In this document: piece by piece, positions 1 to 6,224 of the stretch
Layout of the letters: the number at the start of each line of letters is the position of its first letter
Numbering within the stretch: the stretch's first letter is position 1
Origin: Sedimenticola sp.
GTDB lineage: Bacteria; Pseudomonadota; Gammaproteobacteria; Chromatiales; Chromatiaceae
DNA length: 10,192 nt
Assembly (NCBI GenBank): GCA_027023915.1
Contig: JALVUB010000073.1
Location: forward strand, 1 to 10,192
Reading direction: 5' to 3'
The notes under the pieces: model-generated
Seen by the model: the letters and a program-made list of their open reading frames with translations, nothing else
Told to the model about the DNA's origin: nothing
The model's database searches: none
Program-made: the position numbers and the translations under genes

Positions 1-1021
1 CTCCATGCGACTGCTGACCGGCCTGCTGGCGGGGCAGGGGATGGCGGTGACCCTGACGGGGGACGACTCCCTCTCCAGCCGTCCCATGCGGCGGGTCACC
101 GACCCCCTGGCGCGCATGGGGGCGCGTATCGACACCACCGGGGCGGGCACCGCGCCGCTGCGCATCCATCCGGTGGAGAGGCTGCACGGCATCGACTACG
201 AGCTGCCGGTGGCCAGCGCCCAGGTGAAGTCGGCCCTCCTGCTGGCGGGGCTCTACGCCGAAGGGGAGACCTGCGTCACCGAACCGGCGCCCACCCGCGA
301 CCACACCGAGCGGATGCTGCAAGGCTTCGGCTACGCGGTGCGGCGCGAGGGCAGCCGCATCTGCCTTCGTGGCGGCGGCAGGCTCACCGCCCGTGACATC
401 GAGGTGCCGGCGGACATCTCTTCCGCCGCCTTCTTCCTGGTGGGGGCGTCCATCGCGCCCGGTTCGGACCTGGTGCTGGAGCATGTGGGGATCAATCCCA
501 CCCGGGATGGGGTCATCACCATCCTGCGTCTGATGGGGGCCGACATTGAGGTGCTCAACCGGCGGGACGTGGGCGGCGAGCCGGTGGCCGATCTCCATGT
601 GCGCCACGCGCCCCTGAAGGGCATCCGCATACCGGAGGAACTGGTGCCCCTCGCCATCGATGAGTTTCCGGCCCTCTTCGTGGCCGCCGCCTGCGCCGAG
701 GGGGAGACGGTGCTCACCGGCGCCGCCGAACTGCGGGTGAAGGAGTCGGACCGCATCCAGGTGATGGCCGACGGGCTGCGGGTGCTGGGCATTGAGGCCG
801 AGCCGACACCGGATGGGATTCGCATCCAGGGCGGACGGATCGGTGGCGGCGAGGTGTTCAGCCACGGCGACCACCGCATCGCCATGGCCTTTGCCATGGC
901 CGGGCTGCGGGCCGCCGGCACCATCCGCGTGCAGGACTGCGAAAACGTCAACACTTCTTTTCCCGGCTTTTCGGCGCTGGCCACCGGCAGCGGGTTGCAA
1001 ATGGAGGTGATCCATGGCTGA
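1..1021 (+). CDS. aroA: 3-phosphoshikimate 1-carboxyvinyltransferase (EPSP synthase), 5' end missing
   Basis: This enzyme joins phosphoenolpyruvate to shikimate 3-phosphate in the cytoplasmic shikimate pathway. About 339 codons are visible. The frame is open to the left edge and the first methionine sits inside the conserved SMRLL segment, so it is not the true start; roughly the first 90-100 residues of a 430-440 residue enzyme lie outside. Counting from the methionine at base 5, I see SAQVK (71-75), RDHTE (98-102), NPTR (164-167), the catalytic-region LAIDEFPAL with D219, ELRVKESDR (242-250) and GDHR (288-291). These resemble the class II (CP4/Bacillus-like) group more than E. coli AroA. 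The stop overlaps the cmk start by 8 bases, which implies coupled translation. In pseudomonads AroA is fused behind prephenate dehydrogenase; whether that holds here cannot be seen. The family call is very secure. Confidence 0.97.
   Translation, partial: SMRLLTGLLAGQGMAVTLTGDDSLSSRPMRRVTDPLARMGARIDTTGAGTAPLRIHPVERLHGIDYELPVASAQVKSALLLAGLYAEGETCVTEPAPTRDHTERMLQGFGYAVRREGSRICLRGGGRLTARDIEVPADISSAAFFLVGASIAPGSDLVLEHVGINPTRDGVITILRLMGADIEVLNRRDVGGEPVADLHVRHAPLKGIRIPEELVPLAIDEFPALFVAAACAEGETVLTGAAELRVKESDRIQVMADGLRVLGIEAEPTPDGIRIQGGRIGGGEVFSHGDHRIAMAFAMAGLRAAGTIRVQDCENVNTSFPGFSALATGSGLQMEVIHG
1003..1013 (+). promoter_or_regulatory. Very strong ribosome binding site of cmk, inside aroA
   Basis: The 11 bases GGAGGTGATCC directly precede the cmk ATG and are fully complementary to the usual 3' end of gammaproteobacterial 16S rRNA. 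The GGAGG core is 6 bases from the start codon. The site is embedded in the last aroA codons, so it serves as both coding sequence and initiation signal. Confidence 0.8.
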
Positions 1022-1682
1022 AGTTCCGGTCATCGCCATCGACGGTCCCAGTGGTTCCGGCAAGGGCACGGTGGCGGCCGAGATCGCCCGCCGGTTGGGG
1101 TTGCGGGTGCTCGACTCGGGGGCGCTCTACCGCCTGGCTGCGTTTGCCGCGCGGCGGGCGGGGGTGCCGCTGGACGATGCTGATGGAGTGGCGCGCATCG
1201 CCGCCGGCCTGCCGGTGGAGTTCCGCGACGGCCGCGTGTTGCTCGATGGAGAGGATGTCACCCTGGCGATTCGCACCGAGACCGCCGGAAATGACGCCTC
1301 CAAGGTGGCGGTACTGCCCCAGGTGCGCCAGGCGCTGCTCCAGTGGCAGCGCGACCAGGCGCGGCCGCCCGGCCTGGTGGCCGACGGGCGGGACATGGGC
1401 ACCGTGGTCTTTCCCGATGCGCCGGTGAAGATCTTTCTCGACGCCAGCGCCGGGGAGCGGGCCCGAAGGCGTCATAAGCAGTTGATGGAACAGGGGGTTG
1501 ATGTTAAACTTTCTGATCTCGTTGCGGAAATTGAGGCGCGCGACGCGCGTGACCGAAACCGCAGCGTTGCTCCCCTGAAGCCGGCGCCGGACGCTCTGGT
1601 CATCGATTCCACCGGGATGAGCGTGGACGAGGTGGTGGAGAAGATTCTCCAGGCCGCCCAACCGTCGGTTTTCAGCGGATAA
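1014..1682 (+). CDS. cmk: Cytidylate kinase (CMP/dCMP kinase)
   Basis: Cytidylate kinase phosphorylates CMP and dCMP with ATP in pyrimidine salvage and RNA turnover in the cytoplasm. The 222-residue product is close to E. coli Cmk (227). It opens with the P-loop GPSGSGKGT (11-19), followed by LDSGALYR (33-40), which belongs to the nucleotide-binding core. Further family segments are ETAGNDASKVA (89-99), the DGRDMGTVVFPDA stretch (124-136) that contacts the nucleotide, and the arginine-rich lid RDARDRNRS (176-184). The start is fixed by an 11-base Shine-Dalgarno match and the 8-base overlap with aroA. rpsA follows after about 100 bases, the order seen in E. coli and Pseudomonas. An AT-richer patch near 1480-1515 in the 3' half may hold a promoter for rpsA. 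The call is secure. Confidence 0.98.
   Translation: MAEVPVIAIDGPSGSGKGTVAAEIARRLGLRVLDSGALYRLAAFAARRAGVPLDDADGVARIAAGLPVEFRDGRVLLDGEDVTLAIRTETAGNDASKVAVLPQVRQALLQWQRDQARPPGLVADGRDMGTVVFPDAPVKIFLDASAGERARRRHKQLMEQGVDVKLSDLVAEIEARDARDRNRSVAPLKPAPDALVIDSTGMSVDEVVEKILQAAQPSVFSG
1482..1510 (+). promoter_or_regulatory. Candidate sigma70 promoter inside cmk, reading towards rpsA
   Basis: TTGATG (1482-1487) and TAAACT (1505-1510) are separated by 17 bases, and the second box is preceded by TG at 1502-1503, an extended -10 pattern. The patch is clearly richer in A and T than the surrounding cmk sequence. GTTGATG also occurs twice, at 1481 and 1497. Start of transcription would fall near 1517, giving a leader of about 270 bases before rpsA. 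E. coli rpsA also has its own promoters upstream of the gene. This is a motif match only. Confidence 0.35.
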
Positions 1683-1733
1683 ACCGGGTGCGTGTCCCAT
1701 CGGGGCGCGTGGAACATCAACTTCAACCAGCAA

Positions 1734-1770
1734 GGAACCCAGGGTTCCGTGAATGGGTGGCCCGCGGGCC
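1734..1770 (+). promoter_or_regulatory. rpsA leader with two inverted repeats
   Basis: Within the 103-base gap before rpsA are two perfect inverted repeats. GGAACCCAGGGTTCC (1734-1748) can form a 6-bp stem with a 3-base loop. GGCCCGCGGGCC (1759-1770) can form a 4-bp GC stem with a CGCG loop, directly before the weak Shine-Dalgarno element GGAG (1771-1774), which lies 11 bases from the ATG. E. coli rpsA likewise has a structured initiation region with a weak Shine-Dalgarno sequence, through which S1 represses its own translation. A similar role here is inferred. Confidence 0.4.
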
Positions 1771-1785
1771 GGAGACGATCAACCA

Positions 1786-3471
1786 ATGACTGAAAGTTTT
1801 GCCCAGCTTCTCGAAGAGAGCCTCAACAACACCAACTTCAAGGCCGGCGACATCGTGGTCGGCACCGTGGTCGATATCGACAACGAGAACGTCATCGTCA
1901 ATGCCGGACTCAAGTCCGAAGGCGTGATTCCAAAAAGTGAATTCACCAACGCCGATGGAGAACTCGAGGTCTCCATTGGCGACACCGTGGAAGTGGCGGT
2001 GGAAGCGGTGGACGACGGCTTTGGCCGTACCCGCCTCTCCCGCGAGAAGGTCAAGCGCCACCATGCCTGGGCGGCGCTGGAGAAGGCCTTCGAAAACGAA
2101 GAGATCGTCACCGGCCGCATCACCGGCAAGGTGAAGGGCGGCTTCACCGTGGATCTTGGCGACATCCGCGCCTTTCTCCCCGGCTCCCTGGTGGACGTTC
2201 GCCCGGTGCGCGACACCACCTATCTGGAAGGCAAGGATCTGGAGTTCAAGGTCATCAAGCTGGACCAGAAGCGCAACAACGTGGTGGTCTCCCGCCGCGC
2301 CGTGGTGGAGCAGGAGTACAGCGAGGAGCGCGAAAAGCTCCTCGAGACCCTGGAAGAGGGCGTGGTGGTCAAGGGCATCGTCAAGAACCTCACCGACTAC
2401 GGCGCCTTCGTGGATCTGGGCGGCATCGACGGTCTGCTGCACATCACCGACATGGCCTGGAAGCGGGTCAAGCACCCCTCCGAGGTGGTGGAGATCGGGG
2501 ACGAGATCGAGGTGCGGGTACTCAAGTTCGACCGCGACAAGATGCGTGTCTCCCTGGGTCTGAAGCAGCTCGGCGAGGACCCTTGGGACAACATCATGCG
2601 CCGTTACCCCGTTGGCACCCGGCTCTTCGGCAAGGTCACCAACATCGCCGACTACGGCGCCTTCGTGGAGATCGAGGAGGGCGTCGAGGGTCTGGTGCAC
2701 GTCTCCGAGATGGACTGGACCAACAAGAACATCCACCCCACCAAGGTGGTCCAGGTTGGCGACGAAGTGGAAGTGATGGTGCTCGACATCGACGAGGAGC
2801 GCCGCCGCATCTCCCTGGGCATGAAGCAGTGCAAGCCCAACCCCTGGGACGATTTCGCCGAGAACCACAAGAAGGGCGATCATGTCACCGGCAAGATCAA
2901 GTCGATCACCGACTTCGGCATCTTCATCGGCCTGGAAGGCGGCATCGACGGCCTGGTGCATCTTTCCGACATCTCCTGGGACATACCCGGCGAGGAGGCG
3001 ATCCGCAATTACAAGAAGGGTCAGGAAGTGGAGGCCGTGGTGCTTTCCGTGGACCCCGAGCGCGAGCGCATCTCCCTGGGCATCAAGCAGCTCGATCAGG
3101 ACCCCTTCTCCAGCTACCTGGCCACCCATGAGAAAGGCAGCGTGGTGAAGGGCACCATCAAGGAAGTGGAGGCCAAGGGCGCCCGGGTGGAGCTGGCCGA
3201 TGGTGTGGAAGGTTATATCCGCGCCTCCGAGATCTCCCGGGACCGGGTGGAGGACGCCCGCTCGGTGCTCAAGGAGGGCGAGGAGGTGGAGGCCAAGTTC
3301 ACCGGGGTGGACCGCAAGAACCGCATGCTCATGCTCTCCATCAAGGGCAAGGAGCAGGACGAGGAGAAGGCCACCATCGAGAGCTACAAGGCTGGCGCCG
3401 CCTCCGCCGGTTCCGCTTCCCTTGGCGATCTTCTCAAGGACCAGCTCACCGGAGTCAACAAAGAGGGTTGA
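1786..3471 (+). CDS. rpsA: 30S ribosomal protein S1
   Basis: S1 binds mRNA on the 30S subunit, unfolds leaders and lets the ribosome start on messages with weak Shine-Dalgarno sites. From this ATG the product is 561 residues, against 557 in E. coli, and begins MTESFAQLLEESL like E. coli S1. An in-frame ATG 33 bases upstream (1753) would add 11 unrelated residues and falls inside the leader hairpins, so I reject it. Six S1 domains follow at roughly 21-87, 105-171, 192-260, 277-347, 364-434 and 451-520. The first two are the divergent ribosome-binding pair. Domains 3-5 carry the typical TDYGAFV, ADYGAFV and TDFGIFI strands. The C-terminal tail ends near SLGDLLKDQL. The gene lies between cmk and ihfB as expected. 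Autogenous control through the leader is likely but inferred. Confidence 0.98.
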   Translation: MTESFAQLLEESLNNTNFKAGDIVVGTVVDIDNENVIVNAGLKSEGVIPKSEFTNADGELEVSIGDTVEVAVEAVDDGFGRTRLSREKVKRHHAWAALEKAFENEEIVTGRITGKVKGGFTVDLGDIRAFLPGSLVDVRPVRDTTYLEGKDLEFKVIKLDQKRNNVVVSRRAVVEQEYSEEREKLLETLEEGVVVKGIVKNLTDYGAFVDLGGIDGLLHITDMAWKRVKHPSEVVEIGDEIEVRVLKFDRDKMRVSLGLKQLGEDPWDNIMRRYPVGTRLFGKVTNIADYGAFVEIEEGVEGLVHVSEMDWTNKNIHPTKVVQVGDEVEVMVLDIDEERRRISLGMKQCKPNPWDDFAENHKKGDHVTGKIKSITDFGIFIGLEGGIDGLVHLSDISWDIPGEEAIRNYKKGQEVEAVVLSVDPERERISLGIKQLDQDPFSSYLATHEKGSVVKGTIKEVEAKGARVELADGVEGYIRASEISRDRVEDARSVLKEGEEVEAKFTGVDRKNRMLMLSIKGKEQDEEKATIESYKAGAASAGSASLGDLLKDQLTGVNKEG

Positions 3472-3507
3472 GAAGGGCGCCGTTCCGCTGTCTGAGGGAA
3501 AACGACC

Positions 3508-3813
3508 ATGACCAAGTCAGAGCTGATTGAAGCCATAGCCCGCCAGCAGCCGCATCTGGCCCACAGGGACGTGGAGCTGGCGGTGAAGTGTATTCTGGAA
3601 GAGATGAGCTCGGCGCTGGCATCCGGCGAGCGGATCGAAGTGAGAGGCTTTGGCAGCTTCTCCCTCCACTACCGGCCGCCGCGCATGGGTCGCAACCCCA
3701 AGACCGGCGAGCCGGTGGCGCTGGCGGGCAAGTATGTGCCCCATTTCAAGCCGGGGCGCGAACTGCGCGAGCGGGTGGACAGGCGCTATCAGGAATCCCT
3801 CAAGAAAGCCTGA
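3508..3813 (+). CDS. ihfB: Integration host factor subunit beta
   Basis: IhfB pairs with IhfA to form IHF, a nucleoid protein that bends DNA sharply at specific sites and assists transcription, replication and recombination. The 101-residue protein starts MTKSELIEAIA and carries the HU/IHF signature ERIEVRGFGSFSLHYR (41-56), then GRNPKTGE (61-68). P64 in that segment is the residue that intercalates into DNA. KYVPHFKPG follows (75-83). The tail after the core is slightly longer than in E. coli IhfB (94 residues) and rich in charged residues. The start has GAGGG nine bases upstream, 36 bases after the rpsA stop. The rpsA-ihfB order is typical of gammaproteobacteria. In many of them lapA and lapB come next; here a terminator and a convergent gene follow instead. 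Clear identification from sequence. Confidence 0.98.
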   Translation: MTKSELIEAIARQQPHLAHRDVELAVKCILEEMSSALASGERIEVRGFGSFSLHYRPPRMGRNPKTGEPVALAGKYVPHFKPGRELRERVDRRYQESLKKA

Positions 3814-3848
3814 AAAAAGAAACCCGGCGGCTGCCGGGTTTCTTTTTT
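3813..3848. terminator. Bidirectional rho-independent terminator
   Basis: GAAACCCGGC (3819-3828) pairs perfectly with GCCGGGTTTC (3833-3842) across the loop GGCT. Six A bases before and six T bases after extend the stem to 16 pairs and give a U tract in either direction. The stem starts inside the ihfB stop codon. It should stop the aroA-cmk-rpsA-ihfB transcript on the plus strand and the DUF2892 transcript, whose stop codon is 11 bases away, on the minus strand. Confidence 0.93.
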
Positions 3849-3859
3849 CTTCAAATTTT

Positions 3860-4042
3860 TCAGCTTTTCTTGGTGTTCAGCTTGAAGGGGATATAGAGCG
3901 GGCACCAGCCGATGAGTCCGGTTACCAGGGGAATGGCGCCGATGGCCCCCAGCCAGTTCTTGGCATAGAATCCCCAGCCGATCACGGCCAGGCCCACGAT
4001 GATGCGAAGTGCGCGGTCGATGCCGCCGACATTGCCTTTCAT
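3860..4042 (-). CDS. Small two-helix membrane protein, DUF2892 / YgaP-like TM family
   Basis: A 60-residue protein of the DUF2892 family (the membrane domain also found at the C-terminus of the rhodanese YgaP). The exact function is unknown. The N-terminus MKGNVGGIDRALRIIVG carries the family's N..G..DR..R pattern. Two hydrophobic segments (about 11-27 and 30-52) are joined by a short YAKNW turn, and the second ends in the typical GWCPLYIPF, with C47. The protein is predicted to sit in the inner membrane. The start is supported by GAGGAG (complement of 4050-4055), 7 bases upstream of ATG. It lies 85 bases behind the Crp/Fnr-type gene in the same direction. A possible promoter and palindrome in that gap suggest that the regulator may control it. 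Family call fairly secure; role not known. Confidence 0.88.
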   Translation of the reverse strand: MKGNVGGIDRALRIIVGLAVIGWGFYAKNWLGAIGAIPLVTGLIGWCPLYIPFKLNTKKS

Positions 4043-4090
4043 CTTTCTTCTCCTCTTGTCTGTTCCACGGTTGTTTGTTGGTGTGAATTA

Positions 4091-4119
4091 AAGATAATCC
4101 AAAGCGGCGCCGTTGTAAG
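4091..4119 (-). promoter_or_regulatory. Weak candidate promoter of the DUF2892 gene
   Basis: On the minus strand CTTACA (4119-4114) and TATCTT (4096-4091) are 17 bases apart, each matching four of six consensus positions. Start of transcription would be near 4084, about 42 bases before the DUF2892 ATG. A promoter this weak would suit an activator-dependent gene. This is a motif match only. Confidence 0.25.
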
Positions 4120-4131
4120 TGACAATATCAC
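4119..4131. promoter_or_regulatory. 13-bp palindrome, possible Crp/Fnr-type operator
   Basis: GTGACAATATCAC has perfect GTGA/TCAC arms around 5 bases and covers the stop codon of the Crp/Fnr-type gene. Its centre lies about 41 bases before the predicted DUF2892 transcription start, where class II Crp/Fnr activators bind. The half-site resembles FNR TTGAT or CRP TGTGA, but the spacing is one base shorter than the FNR and CRP consensus sites, so binding is speculative. Confidence 0.2.
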
Positions 4132-4772
4132 CCAACGCGCAGCCAGCCCCGTCCCAGCGTCACCTCGCCCTGTTGCTCCATCTCCTTGAGCAGCCGGCTC
4201 ACCACCTCTCTCGAAGTGCCCAGCTCAGTGGCGATCTCCCGGTGGGTGATCTTCACATGCTGGCCTGGTGGAAAGCGCCGCTGGTCCTTCAGCAGATGAG
4301 CCAGCCGTTCATCCATGCGCCTGAAGGTGATCTCTTCCACCAGGCTGATGATGTCGGCCAGGCGGGTGGACACCAGTTCCCAACTGAAGCGTCGCCAGGC
4401 CGGCGACCCCTCGTTCCAGTTGGTAATCAGATGAGCGGGAACCAGCACCCCCTGGAGAGGCGTTTCCGCCGTGGCAAAGGCGGGAAAGGGCCGTTCGGTC
4501 AGAATGCAGGAGAGGGTGAGGATACAACACTCGCCCCGGCTGACGCGGTAGAGGGTGATCTCACGACCCGTCTCCCCCATCTTGTAAACCCGCGCGCCGC
4601 CTTCCAGCACGAAGGCCAGATGGGTGCAGTCGTTCCCTTCCAGACAGATGGGGTCGCCAGCCTCCAATTTCACCGGCAGCGCCAGCTGCTCGAAACGGTC
4701 GTCCGCCAGATCTCCTTCGGAGAGGAAGGGAAAGCGCGCATGGAAGCGGGCCAGGATCTCGGGGTTCAGCAT
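4128..4772 (-). CDS. Crp/Fnr family transcriptional regulator, cysteine-rich sensor domain
   Basis: A 214-residue DNA-binding regulator. Residues about 15-115 form the cyclic-nucleotide-binding-type beta roll (AGDPICLEGNDCTHLAFVLEGGARVYK, in two parts around 38-64). A long dimer helix follows (about 125-165), then a winged helix (170-214). The recognition helix TSREVVSRLLKEM has E189, S192 and R193 where E. coli FNR has E209, S212 and R213, so TTGAT-like half-sites are expected. The FNR iron-sulfur cysteines are absent at the N-terminus. Instead C43, C49, C82, C83 and C89 occur, the last three in GECCILTLSC. The CRP cAMP-binding phosphate cassette (RSAR-like) is not seen, so cAMP is an unlikely ligand. 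The ATG follows GGAAGAAGG and lies 48 bases after phoH. Redox or nitrogen-oxide sensing is an inference. Confidence 0.93.
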   Translation of the reverse strand: MLNPEILARFHARFPFLSEGDLADDRFEQLALPVKLEAGDPICLEGNDCTHLAFVLEGGARVYKMGETGREITLYRVSRGECCILTLSCILTERPFPAFATAETPLQGVLVPAHLITNWNEGSPAWRRFSWELVSTRLADIISLVEEITFRRMDERLAHLLKDQRRFPPGQHVKITHREIATELGTSREVVSRLLKEMEQQGEVTLGRGWLRVG

Positions 4773-4820
4773 GGCCTTCTTCCGGGTTGCTTCAGCTTCA
4801 ACGGATGCACCGGCGGTCGC

Positions 4821-6212
4821 CTACAGCGATTCGGAAGCAAAATCGGCCAGTCTCGATCGCTCGCCCCGCAGCAGGGTGATATGGCCGCTGTGGGGCCAGG
4901 GCTTGAAGCGGTCCACCACGTAGGTGAGGCCAGAGCTGGTTTCGGTGAGATAGGGGGTGTCGATCTGCGCCACATTGCCCAGACAGACCACCTTGGTGCC
5001 AGGTCCGGCGCGGGTGATGAGGGTTTTCATCTGCTTGGGCGTCAGGTTCTGCGCCTCGTCGATGATGATGTATTTGTTGAGGAAGGTGCGTCCGCGCATG
5101 AAGTTGAGCGAGTGGATGCGGATGCGCGAGCGCAGCAGATCAACAGTGGCGGCGCGTCCCCAGTCGCCCCCCTCGGTCTGGGTGAGCACCTCCAGATTGT
5201 CCATCAACGCCCCCATCCAGGGAGTCATCTTCTCCTCTTCCGTTCCCGGCAGAAAGCCGATGTCCTCGCCCACGGGAATGGTCACCCGCGTCATGATGAT
5301 TTCTTTGTAGAGGTTCTTGTCCAACACCTGGGCCAGGCCGGCGGCCAGGGCCAGCAAGGTCTTGCCGGTGCCGGCGCTGCCGAGAAGGGTGACGAAATCG
5401 ATCTCCGGGTCCAACAGCATGTTGAGGGCGAAGTTCTGCTCGCGGTTGCGCGCCCGGATGCCCCACACGGCGCGCTTTGCGGTACGGTAGTCTTCCGCAA
5501 GCTCGATGATGGCGTGATCTTCTTCCACCCGCCGCACAATGGCATCGAAGCCGGGGTCGCTCTCCATGTAGAGGCACTGGTTGGGGAACCACTGGTCGAT
5601 ATCGGGACCGGAGATACGGTAGAAGGTGTGGCCCGACTCCTGCCAGGAGTCCATCTCCTTGCCGTGGCTCTCCCAGAAATCATCCGGCAGCGCCAGAGTG
5701 CCGGGATAGAGCAGGTCCACATCGTCCAGAACCTTGTCGCTGTGATAATCCTCGCTGGTGACCCCCACCAGGGCCGCCTTGATGCGCAGGTTGATGTCCT
5801 TGGAGACCAGCACCACCTGGTGATCCGGCATCTTCTCCTGCAATGCCAGCGCGGCGGCGAGAATGGAGTGGTCCGGCGTCTTGCCGGGAAGATGCTCCGG
5901 CAGGTGGCCGATCATGCTGCGGGTCTGGAAAAAGAGGCGGCCGCTGGCACCGTTGCCGTTGGACGGGATGGGCAGCCCGTCGTCGATTTCCTCTTTCTTG
6001 CGCCCGGCCAGGATGCTGTCGAGAAAACGGCTGGCCTGGCGGGTGTTGCGCGCCACCTCCGACATGCCCTTTTTGTTGTGATCCAGCTCTTCGAGCACCA
6101 CCATGGGGATGAAGAGGTCGTGCTCTTGGAAGCGGAACAGGGCGGTGGGGTCGTGCATCAACACATTGGTGTCGAGCACGAAAAGGCGCCTGCCCGTGGT
6201 TGAGCGCGCCAA
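4821..6212 (-). CDS. PIN domain-PhoH ATPase fusion protein (PhoH2-like)
   Basis: A 463-residue cytoplasmic protein joining a PIN ribonuclease domain to a PhoH-type ATPase. Related PhoH2 proteins have been described as RNA helicases with RNase activity; the role here is inferred. The PIN domain (about 8-145) shows FVLDTNVLMHDP with D14, VVLEELDHNKKG with E41/E42, DHSILAAAL with D114 and SKDINLR with D139, so the acidic metal site appears complete. The ATPase has Walker A GSAGTGKT (278-285), Walker B IIIDEAQ (382-388) and the family segments FMRGRTFLNK and LGNVAQID. The start must be the TTG at 6212: the bcp stop is two codons upstream in the same frame, and the next ATG codons fall within or after the first PIN strand. 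A weak AAGGG precedes it, within a small hairpin. It follows bcp by 3 bases and is probably translationally coupled. Confidence 0.95.
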   Translation of the reverse strand: MARSTTGRRLFVLDTNVLMHDPTALFRFQEHDLFIPMVVLEELDHNKKGMSEVARNTRQASRFLDSILAGRKKEEIDDGLPIPSNGNGASGRLFFQTRSMIGHLPEHLPGKTPDHSILAAALALQEKMPDHQVVLVSKDINLRIKAALVGVTSEDYHSDKVLDDVDLLYPGTLALPDDFWESHGKEMDSWQESGHTFYRISGPDIDQWFPNQCLYMESDPGFDAIVRRVEEDHAIIELAEDYRTAKRAVWGIRARNREQNFALNMLLDPEIDFVTLLGSAGTGKTLLALAAGLAQVLDKNLYKEIIMTRVTIPVGEDIGFLPGTEEEKMTPWMGALMDNLEVLTQTEGGDWGRAATVDLLRSRIRIHSLNFMRGRTFLNKYIIIDEAQNLTPKQMKTLITRAGPGTKVVCLGNVAQIDTPYLTETSSGLTYVVDRFKPWPHSGHITLLRGERSRLADFASESL

Positions 6213-6224
6213 GGGTCAGCCCTT
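6211..6224 (-). promoter_or_regulatory. Hairpin over the bcp stop and phoH start
   Basis: On the minus strand AAGGG-CTGA-CCCTT forms a 5-bp stem. The left arm is the only Shine-Dalgarno-like element for phoH, the loop holds the bcp TGA stop, and the right arm includes the first two bases of the TTG start. A ribosome finishing bcp would open it, so it could tie phoH translation to bcp. The inverted repeat is visible; the coupling role is inferred. Confidence 0.4.

Noticed and set aside
1753..1785. Upstream in-frame ATG extending rpsA by 11 residues
   Set aside because: The start MTESFAQL at 1786 matches E. coli S1; the upstream ATG lies between the leader inverted repeats.
1723..3129. A 468-codon minus-strand open frame opposite rpsA
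   Set aside because: Its repetitive Val/His/Asp/Leu composition mirrors the S1 repeats read backwards, and there is no start signal or domain.
2350..3350. Repeated DNA segments within rpsA
   Set aside because: They reflect the homologous S1 domains of the protein, not a separate DNA repeat.
4773..4820. Promoter or operator in the gap between phoH and the Crp/Fnr-type gene
   Set aside because: Only a short tandem GCTTCA repeat is visible; no convincing -35/-10 pair or FNR/CRP palindrome was found.
4119..6203. A 694-codon open frame on the plus strand, antisense to phoH and the Crp/Fnr-type gene
   Set aside because: It runs across two clear minus-strand genes and the gap between them, has low-complexity His/Gly/Val/Ala-rich content and no recognisable domain. 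Long stop-free antisense frames are expected at high GC.
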